Assembly (NCBI GenBank): GCA_037127315.1
Contig: JBBBDQ010001275.1
Location: 1,608,501-1,672,500, forward strand
Source: Ascarosepion bandense
Taxonomy: Eukaryota; Mollusca; Cephalopoda; Sepiida; Sepiidae
Reading direction: 5' to 3'
Length of the DNA: 64,000 nucleotides
Shown: piece by piece, positions 54,598-64,000 of the stretch
How positions within the stretch are numbered: the stretch's first letter is position 1
How the letters are laid out: each line of letters begins with the position of its first letter
Position numbers and translations under genes: made by a program
The notes under the pieces: model-generated
The model's input: only the letters and a program-made list of their open reading frames with translations
The model's database searches: none
Told to the model about the DNA's origin: nothing

Positions 54598-55276
54598 TCT
54601 AAACTTATTTGTAAATGGAACTTTGTGTGTGTGTCCGTTACCTATAGACTCTGAAACGGCTGAACCAATTTTCTTGAAAATTTACACAGTTGTACTATAA
54701 GCGTCTGCGAGGGTTCTTAGCTAGGTTTTGTGTCGAGGTACCCCTGATAAACATCAATAATAAAAAAAATCGGGTTATAGAAGGAGTGGTCCGATTTTAA
54801 TCAAATTTGATTGACTCATAGACAAAGACATAAGAAACGATATTCAGAAGTTTCAAGGTTGCAGTTCTCACAATAGTACAGAAAATTGATAATATATATA
54901 AGGCAAGATGTTTGTGTGTATGTCTGTTTATCTGCCTGTATGTCTATTTTTTTCAGCCCTTTTATTTTAGTTTTTGCTTCGGGTTTGGCTCTAAGTAGGT
55001 ATAATTATAGTTCTTAGTCTCAGCCATGATACCATTTACTCAGAGGACTTATTTAGCCTTCAAAATTCAGTTTACGATGAAAAAACTTATTTGATATCGA
55101 TAGCAGGAAATCAAAATTTGACTTCATTTTTCTTTCAGTCTACAGTTTCGCTTTAACTGGAAACAACTATTGCTTTTTAGTCTTTCGTGCCAACGTCGAA
55201 AGAATCTGAGCTCCAGGACTATGGATTAGTTTTAAAGCTTTCATTACACCCAAGCAATGCTGGGCTATACTGCTAG
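54598..55276 (+). mobile_element. Non-autonomous Helitron, copy 4 (longest)
   Basis: Starts TCTAAACTTATTTGTAAATG after A and ends TATACTGCTAG before T; the 3' hairpin-like CCCAAGCAATGCTGGG precedes the end. Its centre (about 54955-55160) is shared with copy 1 at 11193-11791 in the same relative order. It is a non-coding 679 bp, presumably moved by a RepHel source elsewhere. Confidence 0.85.
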
Positions 55277-55289
55277 TTATTAATATTTC

Positions 55290-55670
55290 AAAGTCTTTAC
55301 GGCTTATCAACCTCTTGGTTATTCAAAGAGGTCTATCACTTGGTGTTTTCTGTTTTACGGCATATCCACCTTTATTAATATTACTAATATTATTACCATT
55401 TCATGGGTGATATCACCCCTTCTACACCTTTTTTTTTCCTCTTCTATCTTTTCTCTTCTCTCTTCCTTTTTATTTATTTTTTCTACTTTATCTTTTCCTG
55501 GTTTAAAATTTTTGACATGTCTGGTTTTCAGTGGCAAAACATTGAAACACTACTGTCTGTGAGTTGTACACACACCATTCTTTAAAATGTTATAACCTCC
55601 CAACCCACTTTATTCATCTAATTAGCCAACCTCCTTATTCTTGTTTTTATTTTTTTTTAATCTTATCTAT
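55290..55670. other. Degenerate tail fragments of the 5S/tRNA SINE or element B
   Basis: ACGGCTTATCAACCTCTTGG (55300) and ACGGCATATCCACCTTTA (55358) resemble the shared tail. The rest is C/T-rich without recognised content. Confidence 0.35.
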
Positions 55671-55679
55671 ATATATAAA

Positions 55680-55922
55680 CAGTAGCTACTCTGGCGTTTA
55701 TGCATTGCTCATTCAGTGAAATGAATTAGAGCGCCTAGCTATTGGGCGCGTATAATGATATGCACTAAAAAGTCTGCCTACTTCCACCGAACGCCCATAG
55801 CCCAGGGGTAGAGTCGCCGACTGACGCCATTTCAGTCGGGTTTCAATCCTGGGTAAAAAAGCAATCGGAATCTAACCAAACTGATGAGCTGTGATACGTC
55901 GAAACAGATCTGTCTGCGGATG

Positions 55923-55965
<43 letters not shown>
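55680..55965 (+). mobile_element. tRNA-derived SINE family 3, copy 2, ending in (AT)20
   Basis: The tRNA-like region at about 55791-55855 has A-box-like TAGCCCAGGGGTAGAG and B-box-like GGGTTTCAATCCT. It is preceded by a ~110-bp leader that is also present at the minus-strand copy near 4912-4990. The body CTGATGAGCTGTGATACG and GATCTGTCTGCGGATGAC leads into the TA run 55926-55965. Confidence 0.8.
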
Positions 55966-55968
<3 letters not shown>

Positions 55969-56177
55969 TAGTGATTTGGAAGACCATGTGAATCCAAAAT
56001 TGCTCATTTTGTAATAAAGTCACCAATGTCAAAGAGCATTAAAAGAAATAATGTAAAAATTGTCACTTAATTGATCGATATCACTTTCCATCATACAGAG
56101 TTTCATAAACATACAAAATGTGTTCATCAAACACCAGAGCCAGGTTGCTGGGGGCAACATTGATCAACCAAGAGAAT

Positions 56178-56184
<7 letters not shown>

Positions 56185-56228
<44 letters not shown>
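56185..56228. repeat. (AT)22 microsatellite
   Basis: A 44-bp TA run that abuts the left arm of the long inverted repeat at 56229. Confidence 0.95.
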
Positions 56229-56230
<2 letters not shown>

Positions 56231-56870
56231 TGAAATAAAATAAAGACAAGAGGAAAACTGTATTTTAAATCGCCTACGCGTTTCATCCTATGATGGACTT
56301 TTTCAAGGCGAAAAGACGAAATGAGCTTTATTCTAAATTATGTATCTATAAACAGTGTTGGTAAACACAAAGACGCTCAAAAAAAGTTCTCGCGAGTGCC
56401 GCTATCCAATACTACCAAAACATCAATTTGTGCCCCAGATTTTTCCCAATCTCACCTTTACTTATGGAAATTATACTAAAACAGACTAATATTCAGAATA
56501 AAAATTTCAAAGAAAACAGTTGAATTCCCTTCATTTTAACATCTCATGACTTTGCGCTACACATGAAGAAATTCTAAAACAGACTTACACACAAAATAAA
56601 CAGTTTTCAAAGAAAACTGTCAAATTGCCTTCATTTTAATATCTCATGACTTTACACTACACATGAAGAAATTCTAAAAACTAAAATATTCTGTTGATCT
56701 TTTGAAATGATTTTTGAGCATCTTTGTGGTTACCAATGCTGTTTGTTTATAGATACATAATTTAGAATAAAGCTCATTTCGTCTTTTTGCCTTGAAAAAG
56801 TCCATCACAGGACAAAATGCATAGGCGATTTAAAATACAGTTTTCCTCTTGTCTTTATTTTATTTAACCA
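56229..56870. repeat. Long inverted repeat with hammerhead-like remnant
   Basis: Arms of about 160 bp (56229-56390 and 56711-56870) are reverse complements with few mismatches, both including AAGACAAGAGGAAAACTGTA or its complement. In the right arm (plus strand) CUUGAAAAA (56791), GUCC/GGAC pairing (56800-56803, 56810-56813) and AAAAUGC follow; the left arm keeps GAAACGCG. The GUCC...GGAC-GAAAC layout is that of a hammerhead stem II and core, with the CUGAUGA box degraded. The spacer contains a ~105-bp tandem pair (about 56474-56680, CATCTCATGACTTTGCGCTA). Confidence 0.75.
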
Positions 56871-57007
56871 TTCTGTCCTTAATCTCAGATTATAACCGAG
56901 TATATTTTTACATTATATATATTATATATATTATATATATAAAGAAATTTTATTACTTTTAACTGAAAGTAGCACTGGCTTTCTTTAAAAAGAAACAGCT
57001 AATATTA

Positions 57008-57085
57008 ACTATCAGTCACTGCCAGTTAACTGAAAGATAAATGATTAATCATTTATCTTTCAGTTAACTGGCAGTGACTGATAGT
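57008..57085. repeat. Perfect 78-bp palindrome
   Basis: Two 39-bp arms with no spacer, centred between 57046 and 57047 (ATGATT, AATCAT). I checked every base: the right half is the exact reverse complement of the left. Symmetry stops at 57007/57086. Confidence 0.97.
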
Positions 57086-57089
57086 AGTG

Positions 57090-58195
57090 GTGATGATTTA
57101 TAGTCTCAATTTGCAGTATTGCCTAACAAAATGCAAGAAAAAAAATCCCCACAGACATAAGGATTAATCTATGAAATCTTGTATTTATGCTGGCTCTATT
57201 CCAAATATCGGTTTTTCATTTTCTTCTTAAAAAAAAAAAAGTTTGTTCATACTTATGTCAGTTGTTAATTACATGGTGTTTTCACAGAATGTCCCAGGAG
57301 TGGGGTTAAAATAATATGATCAAATTAAGATGGTTGAACAAATGCTCAAAGATGCATCAACAAGATACAAAGTTTAATAAATACTTTGCTTCTTTTCAGC
57401 TTGAATAGCTCAAGTTGACTCATTATTAAATGAACAGTTTACAACTCAATAATTGTTCATCTGGACTGTTGAAAATATATAATGATTTGCCTGAATTTCT
57501 GGACTATTGTCATCCTCTTTGTTGTTATTGGCAACATTTCAGCCATTGTGATATCTGACCTTCAAATGAGTGTCAGTATAGTTTAAATTTAAGAAAGTTT
57601 TTTCTTGTTACAATTTCCATGTCTGTAGATATCTCTTGCTCATTTTATCACTACTCAGTTATTGCTTACTATTTCTATTAAGTCTAAGTTTGTACTGCAC
57701 AGCCAAGTGATTGAACCCAGAATTACCATTTTACCAAATTCACAAACCAATGACTTAAATCATTAGGTTATTGTACCCATAGATTAAAGAAAGAGCTCAG
57801 TTTGAAGTTTCCTAAAGGTTACTCGAATTGACAGAAGTCCAGAAGAGACAAGAACAGAAACACTGTATTGACAATAACCATTAGTCTAGATGTAAATAAT
57901 GATATGATAATATTAGTAATAAAATTGATAACTATAATATTTAGCTTAATGTAGTCCATCATCAGAATGGAAAGATATCTAGTCTTTGAGATTACTCGAT
58001 AGCAAGAGAATTCTCTACAGATAAGGATTCATGGTTTGGCGTCGAGATCTTTTTTTAGTTTTTTTATTTACAGAACTTAGAGCCCATCATGAGTGTCAAA
58101 AAGACAGTATGATGAATCTTATATTCAATAACGATTCACATCCATCATTATCAATGTTGCAAAGCTTTGTCAAATGAAGATTCTTCAAAAGACTA
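57090..58195. other. No gene seen
   Basis: No element recognised; a CATCATCAG near 57959 was considered and rejected as a hammerhead. Confidence 0.4.
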
Positions 58196-58720
58196 AAAAA
58201 AAAAATAAAAAAATAAAAAAATTTGCAGAATGTTCATCCTCAACACAAGGACAAAAGCTTTCTTGCAGAATGTTCATCCTTGCAGATCAGAGAAAAGCTC
58301 TTAAAATGATAAAACTAGATTCAACAGGGACATTCTAACAAACAAACCAAAAAGGGTAGCAAAGCCTGTGTCATAGCATGAGAGAAAAAGCCATATACAA
58401 CCATGGGAGAAAGAAACTGATCATTACTTGCCCTCTCTAAATAGTGGAAATTGTTTTATGAAATAGAGTGAAGAAAAAACTTGTAGTGGTTTCACTATTG
58501 AACAACATTTTTCAAAGGAGGATCAGCAACATTATTGGCACCAGGGATCAAGCAGTGCAGGAGATCACATCTGTAGCATTTGGCATTGTGCTCCTAGTTG
58601 CTGGTGATTACAAAGTATGATCACACAGATTCATTTGAAAGCGGAATTTGTTTTGTTCTCTTGAAACAACTACCGAGGCCTCTGATATTATGAGAAAGGT
58701 TTTATCTTTCTTTGAATGAG

Positions 58721-59468
58721 TGAGTTTTGTTTAACAACATATCAATCTCTGTAGGCTATTTAATGCCAAATAGGTGGGGTTTTAAGGTATTTTTTTTTAA
58801 TGTTCAGTTATAGTGAGAAGGTTGATTTAGAGTTTAATGAAGCAATTTTATTTTAGAAAACTGAGAATAATTTTTTTTACCTTCAAAAATGTGTTATGGT
58901 AATACATTCCTGTAAAAGTCTATTTTTTATATACATTCCTGTAAAAGTCTATTTTTTATATACATTCCTGTAAAAGTCTATTTTTTATATACATTCCTGT
59001 AAAAGTCTATTTTTTATATACATTCCTGTAAAAGTCTATTTTTTATATACATTCCTGTAAAAGTCTATTTTTTATATACATTCCTGTAAAAGTCTATTTT
59101 TTATATACATTCCTGTAAAAGTCTATTTTTTATATACATTCCTGTAAAAGTCTATTTTTTATATACATTCCTGTAAAAGTCTATTTTTTATATACATTCC
59201 TGTAAAAGTCTATTTTTTATATACATTCCTGTAAAAGTCTATTTTTTATATACATTCCTGTAAAAGTCTATTTTTATACTTTCATAATGTTTTTTACCCC
59301 AGTTTGGTGGTTAACTATTTACCCATAGCTGGAACCCTAACAGGTGCTACCACTCCGGGTCAGGGTGGACCTGGGAACAACAGCAATTAAGAGGTGGTTC
59401 CATGCTCCACACAACCTCCCAATCAGAGACCTTGCTGCCAGATGCAGTTTACCATCGTACCCCGGACC
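58721..59468 (-). mobile_element. Element B, copy 2, with 13-bp target-site duplication and internal minisatellite
   Basis: TTCTTTGAATGAG at 58708-58720 and 59469-59481 flanks it; the duplicated bases are hAT coding sequence. Collinear with copy 1: a tail at the plus-strand left end (ACATATCAATCTCTGTAGGC), an AT-rich middle, and a right end with CACTCCGGGTCAGGGTGGAC and TACCCCGGACC. The minisatellite at 58904-59277 replaces the looser AT-rich units of copy 1. Confidence 0.85.
58904..59277. repeat. 29-bp minisatellite, about 13 units
   Basis: Twelve full units and one shortened unit, each ACATTCCTGTAAAAGTC followed by TATTTTTTATAT; they are essentially identical. The unit is recognisable in single, diverged form in copy 1 of element B (near 26520-26580), so the array grew after that copy separated. 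Confidence 0.95.
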
Positions 59469-60514
59469 TTCTTTGAATGAGAATATCTTTTGTGGAATAA
59501 TGTGTGTTGGTGGAGCACAGACACTATTTTGAGAACAAAATTTGGATTTCAAGTGCATGTGAGAAAGAAAGTAACAAAAGTAAAAGGCCTTCATTTTATG
59601 TTCTGTTGTCAGGTGCTGGCTTCAAAAACACTTCCAGCTCCACATGGGAAAGTTTTGGACCAAACAGTTCAAATTGTAAATGGAGGAGTTATTCATTGAT
59701 ATGGATGCAGCCTATCATTTGCATCTTTTACCCAAATGTTCAATGGCTTTCAAGAGGAAATGCAGATGAGCCAGTATTTGAGCTTAGAGATGAGCTCAAG
59801 TTATTTTCTGTAGTTCAGAATAAGATTACTTTTTTTTTTTTTACCTGAATGGATGATGAAAGGATCATTAACACTTTTGAGTAGAAGAATAAACAATCTT
59901 CAGATACAAGGAAGGAATACAAACATCATAAAATTTATGGATTCCTTCAAAGTAAGCTGAAAAATTAGAAGAGAAATATCTATAAAATCATTGCCCAAGT
60001 TGGATAAACAGTCATCAATTCTTGTTGCTGGTGGTAAAGATATTGTTATCAAAATACGCAAAAAAATGAAATTTTGCTACATTTAACATTGGAAAATTAA
60101 GTCAACATTTTCCTAAACTCTGTCATGATGAGTTGGATTTAGTGAAAAATCCATTTAAACTGTTAGCTAAAAAAAAAAAATCCTGATGATTTTCAAGACG
60201 AATTTCTAGAGCTGGAAGCCAATTCAGGAGCAAGAGATATGTTCGATGAAGAATCAATCACAATTTTGGCCCTTGATTTGTAATTCCTACCCAAATGTCA
60301 GAAATCCATGCATCGCTTCCAAGTGTGCAGGTATATCTTGGTGAGTCAGTATTTTCAACTTCCTTGCAAATGAAGCAACAAAATAGATTAAAAGTTGAAA
60401 AGAATCTGCTTTGTGACCTTTCCCGGATCTCATAATTGACAAAGAACAATCAGAAGTCTCTCATCTTCAACAAAAAAATACATTTAAATACCCTGATCTT
60501 TTATTTAACATTAT

Positions 60515-60950
60515 ATATTTTTTTTTTTTTTAATCATCTCACCCCAAGCAAGGCATTCCACTGCCACTATTGCGCATGGGGCTACATAGGGGAAGGTAAA
60601 GAGAAGGAGTGGATAGACATAGGGAATGTCAGGAGAAAGGTGACAGATGAGTAAGGATAGCGAGGATGAGGGTCGGGCAGATGGGAAGAGTGCTTGATAG
60701 AATGGGAGCAGGTTAGTGTGTTAGGAGGTGTCTATTGACCTTACATTTAAACTCCCTGGAGATTGTAGCCGTCGGGGAAGCAATCGTTTGGAAGAGAATT
60801 CCACAGTCGGGAAGTGCGAGGAAAGAAACTGTTGGAGTAGAAGTTACGGCTGCATTTTATCGGTTTCACTGTAAAAGGGTGGGATCTAGTTGCTAATCTA
60901 GTATCTCGTGCAAATTCGTATTTAGGGGGCACCAGTGATCTAAGTAATAT
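60515..60950 (-). mobile_element. CR1-like LINE 3' part
   Basis: The plus strand starts with a T run and TAATCATCTCACCCCAAGCA. The minus strand encodes RLATRSHPFTVKPIKCSRNF and PRTSRLWNSLPNDCFPDGYN (60747-60932). Truncated near 60950. Confidence 0.85.
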
Positions 60951-61254
60951 TTATTAAAGTAAGCATCAGTTTATTTAATAATGAATTAAAACAAAGTAAC
61001 ATACATGTATTCAAGTTAAAAAATCCATGAACATTTTCTATTGCTATTAAATTTATAAAAGCTCCTCAATAACAATACATTTGTCTGTAAAATCCACACA
61101 TTACTTCCCACCTAGAACTGAGCAACGTTTACATTACCCTTTTGGTGGTCTCTAAAATAATTTTAAAAGTTGACCCTCATAAGGAGAGCTGAGGTGACGG
61201 AATCCTGGTCATAGTCTTAAAGAAACATATCTTTGAACTCTCCGAACTCTACAA

Positions 61255-62795
61255 ATATTGTCTCTTTGCTTCTTGCTTTCCTGCCTGCTGAAGTCCTCAT
61301 CTATGGTTCCTGTTTATAAGAACTCTGGAAAACCCTCAGACCCCACCAATTATCACCCTATCAGCCTTCTACCAATTTCTGGCAAAGTGTTCAAGGCCAT
61401 CATCAATACATCTCATAGCTCACTGCCTATTTTGACAGACAGTATGGATTCTGCTTCGCCAGGTTTACTGCCAACATACTAACACCCATCACTGAGTACA
61501 TATACCAGGCTCTTGATATGAGTAATGAAGCTCAAGCTGTTGCACTAAAAATCTCCAAAGCATTTGATAGAGTGTGGCACACTGGCCTTCTGCACAATTC
61601 AGTTGCAGGGCTATGATATATCTGGATATTTGTTTGACTTAATTCAATTGTTCCCATCGAATCATGTAATAAACGTCATATTGACTGGGCATGCTTCCAG
61701 ATCCTATCACATGAATGCCGATTTCCCTCAAGGCTCTATCTTAGGTCCTACGCCTTTGCTGATTTTCACCAATGATCTCCCTCATGTTATTAGATTCCAA
61801 GTAGGCATCTACACTGACAACACCACATTTTACTCCCAACTCGCTAAGAAATCTGCTGATAGTGATAAAACAAACTCTTCCTGCTCTCGAAAAGAACCTC
61901 TAGTCAGTGGTGGACTGGGGTAAGAAATGGCTTGTAAATTTTAATGCTTCCAAAACAAAGCTGTTATCCTTTAACCACAATAGACAATCTTTCCTACCTG
62001 CCATTAGCATGGATCATGCTAGTCTCCCTGAGAGCAATACACTGAACTCACTCAGCCTCACTCTCTCAGCTGATTTTAAGTGGAATGACTACATCAAATT
62101 AATAGTTAAATCTACTGCTAAGCAGGTCAGGTCCCTGTGTCAGGCCAGGAACTTTTCTCTTCTGAATCCATCATGTACATCTACAAATCTGCTATCAGTC
62201 TGTGCATTGAATACTGCTGTCATATCTGGTCAGGCACCCTTGCTGTTCACCTTGGGGTTCTCAACAAAATCCAAAGAAGAATCTGCAATGTAATCCATCC
62301 TGACCTGGTAGGCCAACTCCAGTCACTCTCTGACTGACGAGATGTGGCTTCCCTCTGTCTCATCTACAAATACATTCACGGATTCTGCTCTGATGTGCTT
62401 AGCTCCTTGGTGCAACCCCTAACTCCAAAAATGTACTCGAGCTACAAGACTGGCAACAAAGTTCCACCTTTTTACTGTGAAAACAATTAAGTGTAACCAC
62501 AACTACTCTAGTAGTTTATTTTCTCGCACTTCCTGCCTGTGGAACTCCCTTCCGTATTCTTGCTTCCCTGATAGCTACAATCTCCAAGAGTTTAAATGCA
62601 ACATCATCTCTTATCTACCATTCTTCTTACTTTACCCTTTCCTCTAACGCAGCTCTCTTCACACCAATGTTCCCATCCTTCAACACCTACTGCAACCTGT
62701 TCTCTCTCTTAACCCTTTTATTATGGAACGTAACCCCCTGTAAACCAATGACAGGACTGCCTTGCTTAGGGTGATATGGTTATAAAAAAATATGT
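61255..62795 (+). pseudogene. CR1/Jockey-like LINE, second long copy, broken frames
   Basis: Reads further 5' than the copy at 9785. Blocks: PVYKNSGKPSDPTNYHPISL (61306), ALKISKAFDRVWH-like (61546), DFPQGSILGPTPLLIFTNDL (61723), YTDNTTFYS (61810, where YADD reads YTDN, so both catalytic aspartates of the box are compromised), WLVNFNASKTKLLSFNHNRQ (61931), CHIWSGTLAVHLGVLNKIQR (62218), SRLWN-equivalent (62540) and a 3' end (TGTAAACCAATGACAGGACT, TGCCTTGCTTAGGGTGATAT) with a short A run at 62783. At least four frame breaks. Confidence 0.8.
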
Positions 62796-62799
62796 ACTA

Positions 62800-63030
62800 A
62801 TAGGGAAAAAAAATGAAAATTTTTAATAATGTATTATTTGGAATGTACCTTTTGAACCAGATCGTATTAGAAAGTGGGTGGGAAACCTTCTGACATAGTG
62901 AAAAAAGGGGGACATTGAGCAAAAAAGGTTGTTAACCACTGCTTTAGCCATTTTAATAGTAATCTATATGAATAAAATAAAGGGTGTGATGGATAAAATT
63001 ACGCAAAAATTACGATAGTAGTTAATTTTT
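62800..63030. other. No gene seen
   Basis: AT-rich spacer between the LINE and the GC-richer block. Confidence 0.4.
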
Positions 63031-63033
63031 ACA

Positions 63034-63836
63034 ACGGTGTTCTTCCCCACCCACGCTGTGAAATTCAAACTCAAAGAAGTCACACTGAATTCTAGCTAGA
63101 TGTCTCTCCACCAAATCAAATCAGACTGGACGCACACACAATTGGGTAAATGAAAATAGCACCAAAAATAAATTCAATGACACAAAAAGTCTTTATATAC
63201 AAAAGAGAATAGTATAAAAACAATTGCCAATCATTTCTTTCCAAACCCTGTTTCTATCAAGCTGACAACAGAATGGAAGTTTAATTCCAATTTCTGTAAG
63301 TAGTAGTTTGTGAAAAGTTTTTCTTATTAATTCATGTCTCTAGTTGGTAATATCATTTCACTCCAATTGGAGTTTCAAGTTTGTGGTGATTCAGAATGTC
63401 TTTGTTCATTTCATACCGAAGCTTTACGGAAACTGCCAAAGAATGGTCTTTGTGTGCGGTAAGCAAGCAGGCAGCAGCGGTAAGTTGTCTTCCCTGTCTT
63501 AACTCAGTGCAACAATCACTTCTATCTGCAAAATCACTTATCTGTCTAACTCTAATCGGCTGTTTCAAGACAGTCACACAAGTGATTTTGCAGACTAATT
63601 CTTTTTGGTCGGTCGGCAACAGGCTTCTCTATGGTTGCACTCATAGACGTGGCAATTATCTCTCTTTAGCCAGGAACTCTATGGGAAGCAGCCAACCCTA
63701 CGGTGGACACCCAGTGTCTTGGCGCTTTATCTTCGTTGTTACATCTCTGGGCCGAGAAGCGAATGGACTCTTTCCGTGGCCACTCAGGGCTCCGTATTTA
63801 TGCTAGTCCCTGCTTTAACTGGTGCAGGGCATGACG
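63034..63836 (-). other. GC-richer block, possible LTR or promoter-like DNA, unassigned
   Basis: The right part (63640-63836) is clearly GC-richer than the surroundings. On the minus strand it starts TGTTCGTCATGCCC, has CATAAATACGG (TATA-like, about 63795) and reaches GGGGAAGAACA near 63034, giving TGTTC...GAACA ends. The flanks do not show a convincing target duplication. The overlapping frames of 136 (+) and 88 (-) codons have no family features. Confidence 0.25.
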
Positions 63837-64000
63837 AACACAGAGTGTCTATACAAATCTACTTTCCATTAACATAAAAGTTTTGAAAGTATTTCAAAAC
63901 ATGCGTGACTTTGTATTACAATATGTGAACATAGATTAATTCTGTTGACACTAATATGCAATAGCAAAAAATTTACATTTTATTACATCTCTATAAAACT

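Larger units (their letters stand above)
58320..60460 (+). pseudogene. hAT-superfamily (ZBED5-like) transposase relic split by element B
   Basis: The left part (to 58720) has KPYTTMGERN, a LETTT-like region and SFFE. The right part (from 59469) has SFFE repeated by the target duplication, then VLASKTLPAPHGKVLDQTVQ (59612), QWLSRGNADEPVFELRDELK (59729), GFLQSKLK (59940), DELDL-like and FQDEFLELEANSG-like pieces (60130-60230), and a C-terminal dimerisation-region-like YLGESVFSTSLQMKQQNRLK (60330). The WLSRG and ESGFS-type blocks are typical of ZBED5/SCAND3-like hAT proteins. Multiple stops and frameshifts; no terminal repeats identified. Confidence 0.75.

Noticed and set aside
55791..55855. Functional tRNA gene
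   Set aside because: The A and B boxes are recognisable, but the acceptor stem does not pair and the sequence is the head of a repeated SINE.
57950..57985. Possible hammerhead (CUGAUGA on the minus strand)
   Set aside because: No GAAA box or stem pairing follows within a sensible distance.
63396..63806. 136-codon open frame
   Set aside because: No family motif, an overlapping frame is open on the other strand, and the composition alone explains the length.

Overview
This window reads as non-coding, repeat-built DNA from an animal nuclear genome. It is AT-rich and full of (AT)n and (GT)n tracts. I found no host exon, no intact tRNA, rRNA or snRNA gene, and no bacterial-type operon, CRISPR array or riboswitch. 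The only long open reading frames belong to retrotransposons. The mix is RTE/BovB-like and CR1/Jockey-like LINEs, Ty3/Gypsy relics, tRNA- and 5S-derived SINEs, short Helitrons, mariner/Tc1 and hAT relics, and foldback elements abutting TA tracts. It fits a mollusc, most plausibly a coleoid cephalopod such as an octopus. That assignment is inference from repeat style, not a database match.

Layout. 1-5.6 kb: a 5S/tRNA chimeric SINE split by a 5'-truncated RTE LINE with a largely open reverse transcriptase, then a tRNA SINE on a TA tract and an old RTE fragment. 5.6-9.8 kb: AT-rich sequence with a 27-bp tandem repeat. 9.8-11.8 kb: the best CR1/Jockey-like LINE copy with a Helitron beside its A-rich tail. 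12-19.6 kb: LINE 3' ends, a Gypsy RNase H/integrase relic, a second 5S/tRNA SINE, a DDE transposase relic and a further RTE fragment. 19.8-25 kb: foldback DNA with hammerhead-like motifs, a mariner MITE, a mariner relic, two LINE copies (one carrying a 242-bp insert with target-site duplication) and an unidentified duplicated repeat. 25-31 kb: stacked SINEs, element B copy 1 and a LINE nested in a tandem repeat. 31-38.6 kb: a hairpin element, an RTE relic with endonuclease remains, a transposase relic split by a Helitron, and a solo LTR. 39-53 kb: Gypsy pol relic, three copies of another LINE family, the third 5S/tRNA SINE and an RTE 3' end. 53-64 kb: SINEs, the longest Helitron, a long inverted repeat, a perfect 78-bp palindrome, a hAT relic split by element B (which carries an expanded 29-bp minisatellite), and a second broken CR1-like LINE.

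How the pieces relate. Several non-autonomous elements look tied to partners. One SINE ends in the same ~57-bp tail as the CR1-like LINE present here. The 5S/tRNA SINE and element B share another tail whose partner LINE is not in the window. Target-site duplications, checked by eye, define the ends of five insertions exactly. The most novel candidates are the 5S/tRNA chimeric SINE, element B, and the hammerhead-ribozyme-like cores next to TA microsatellites.
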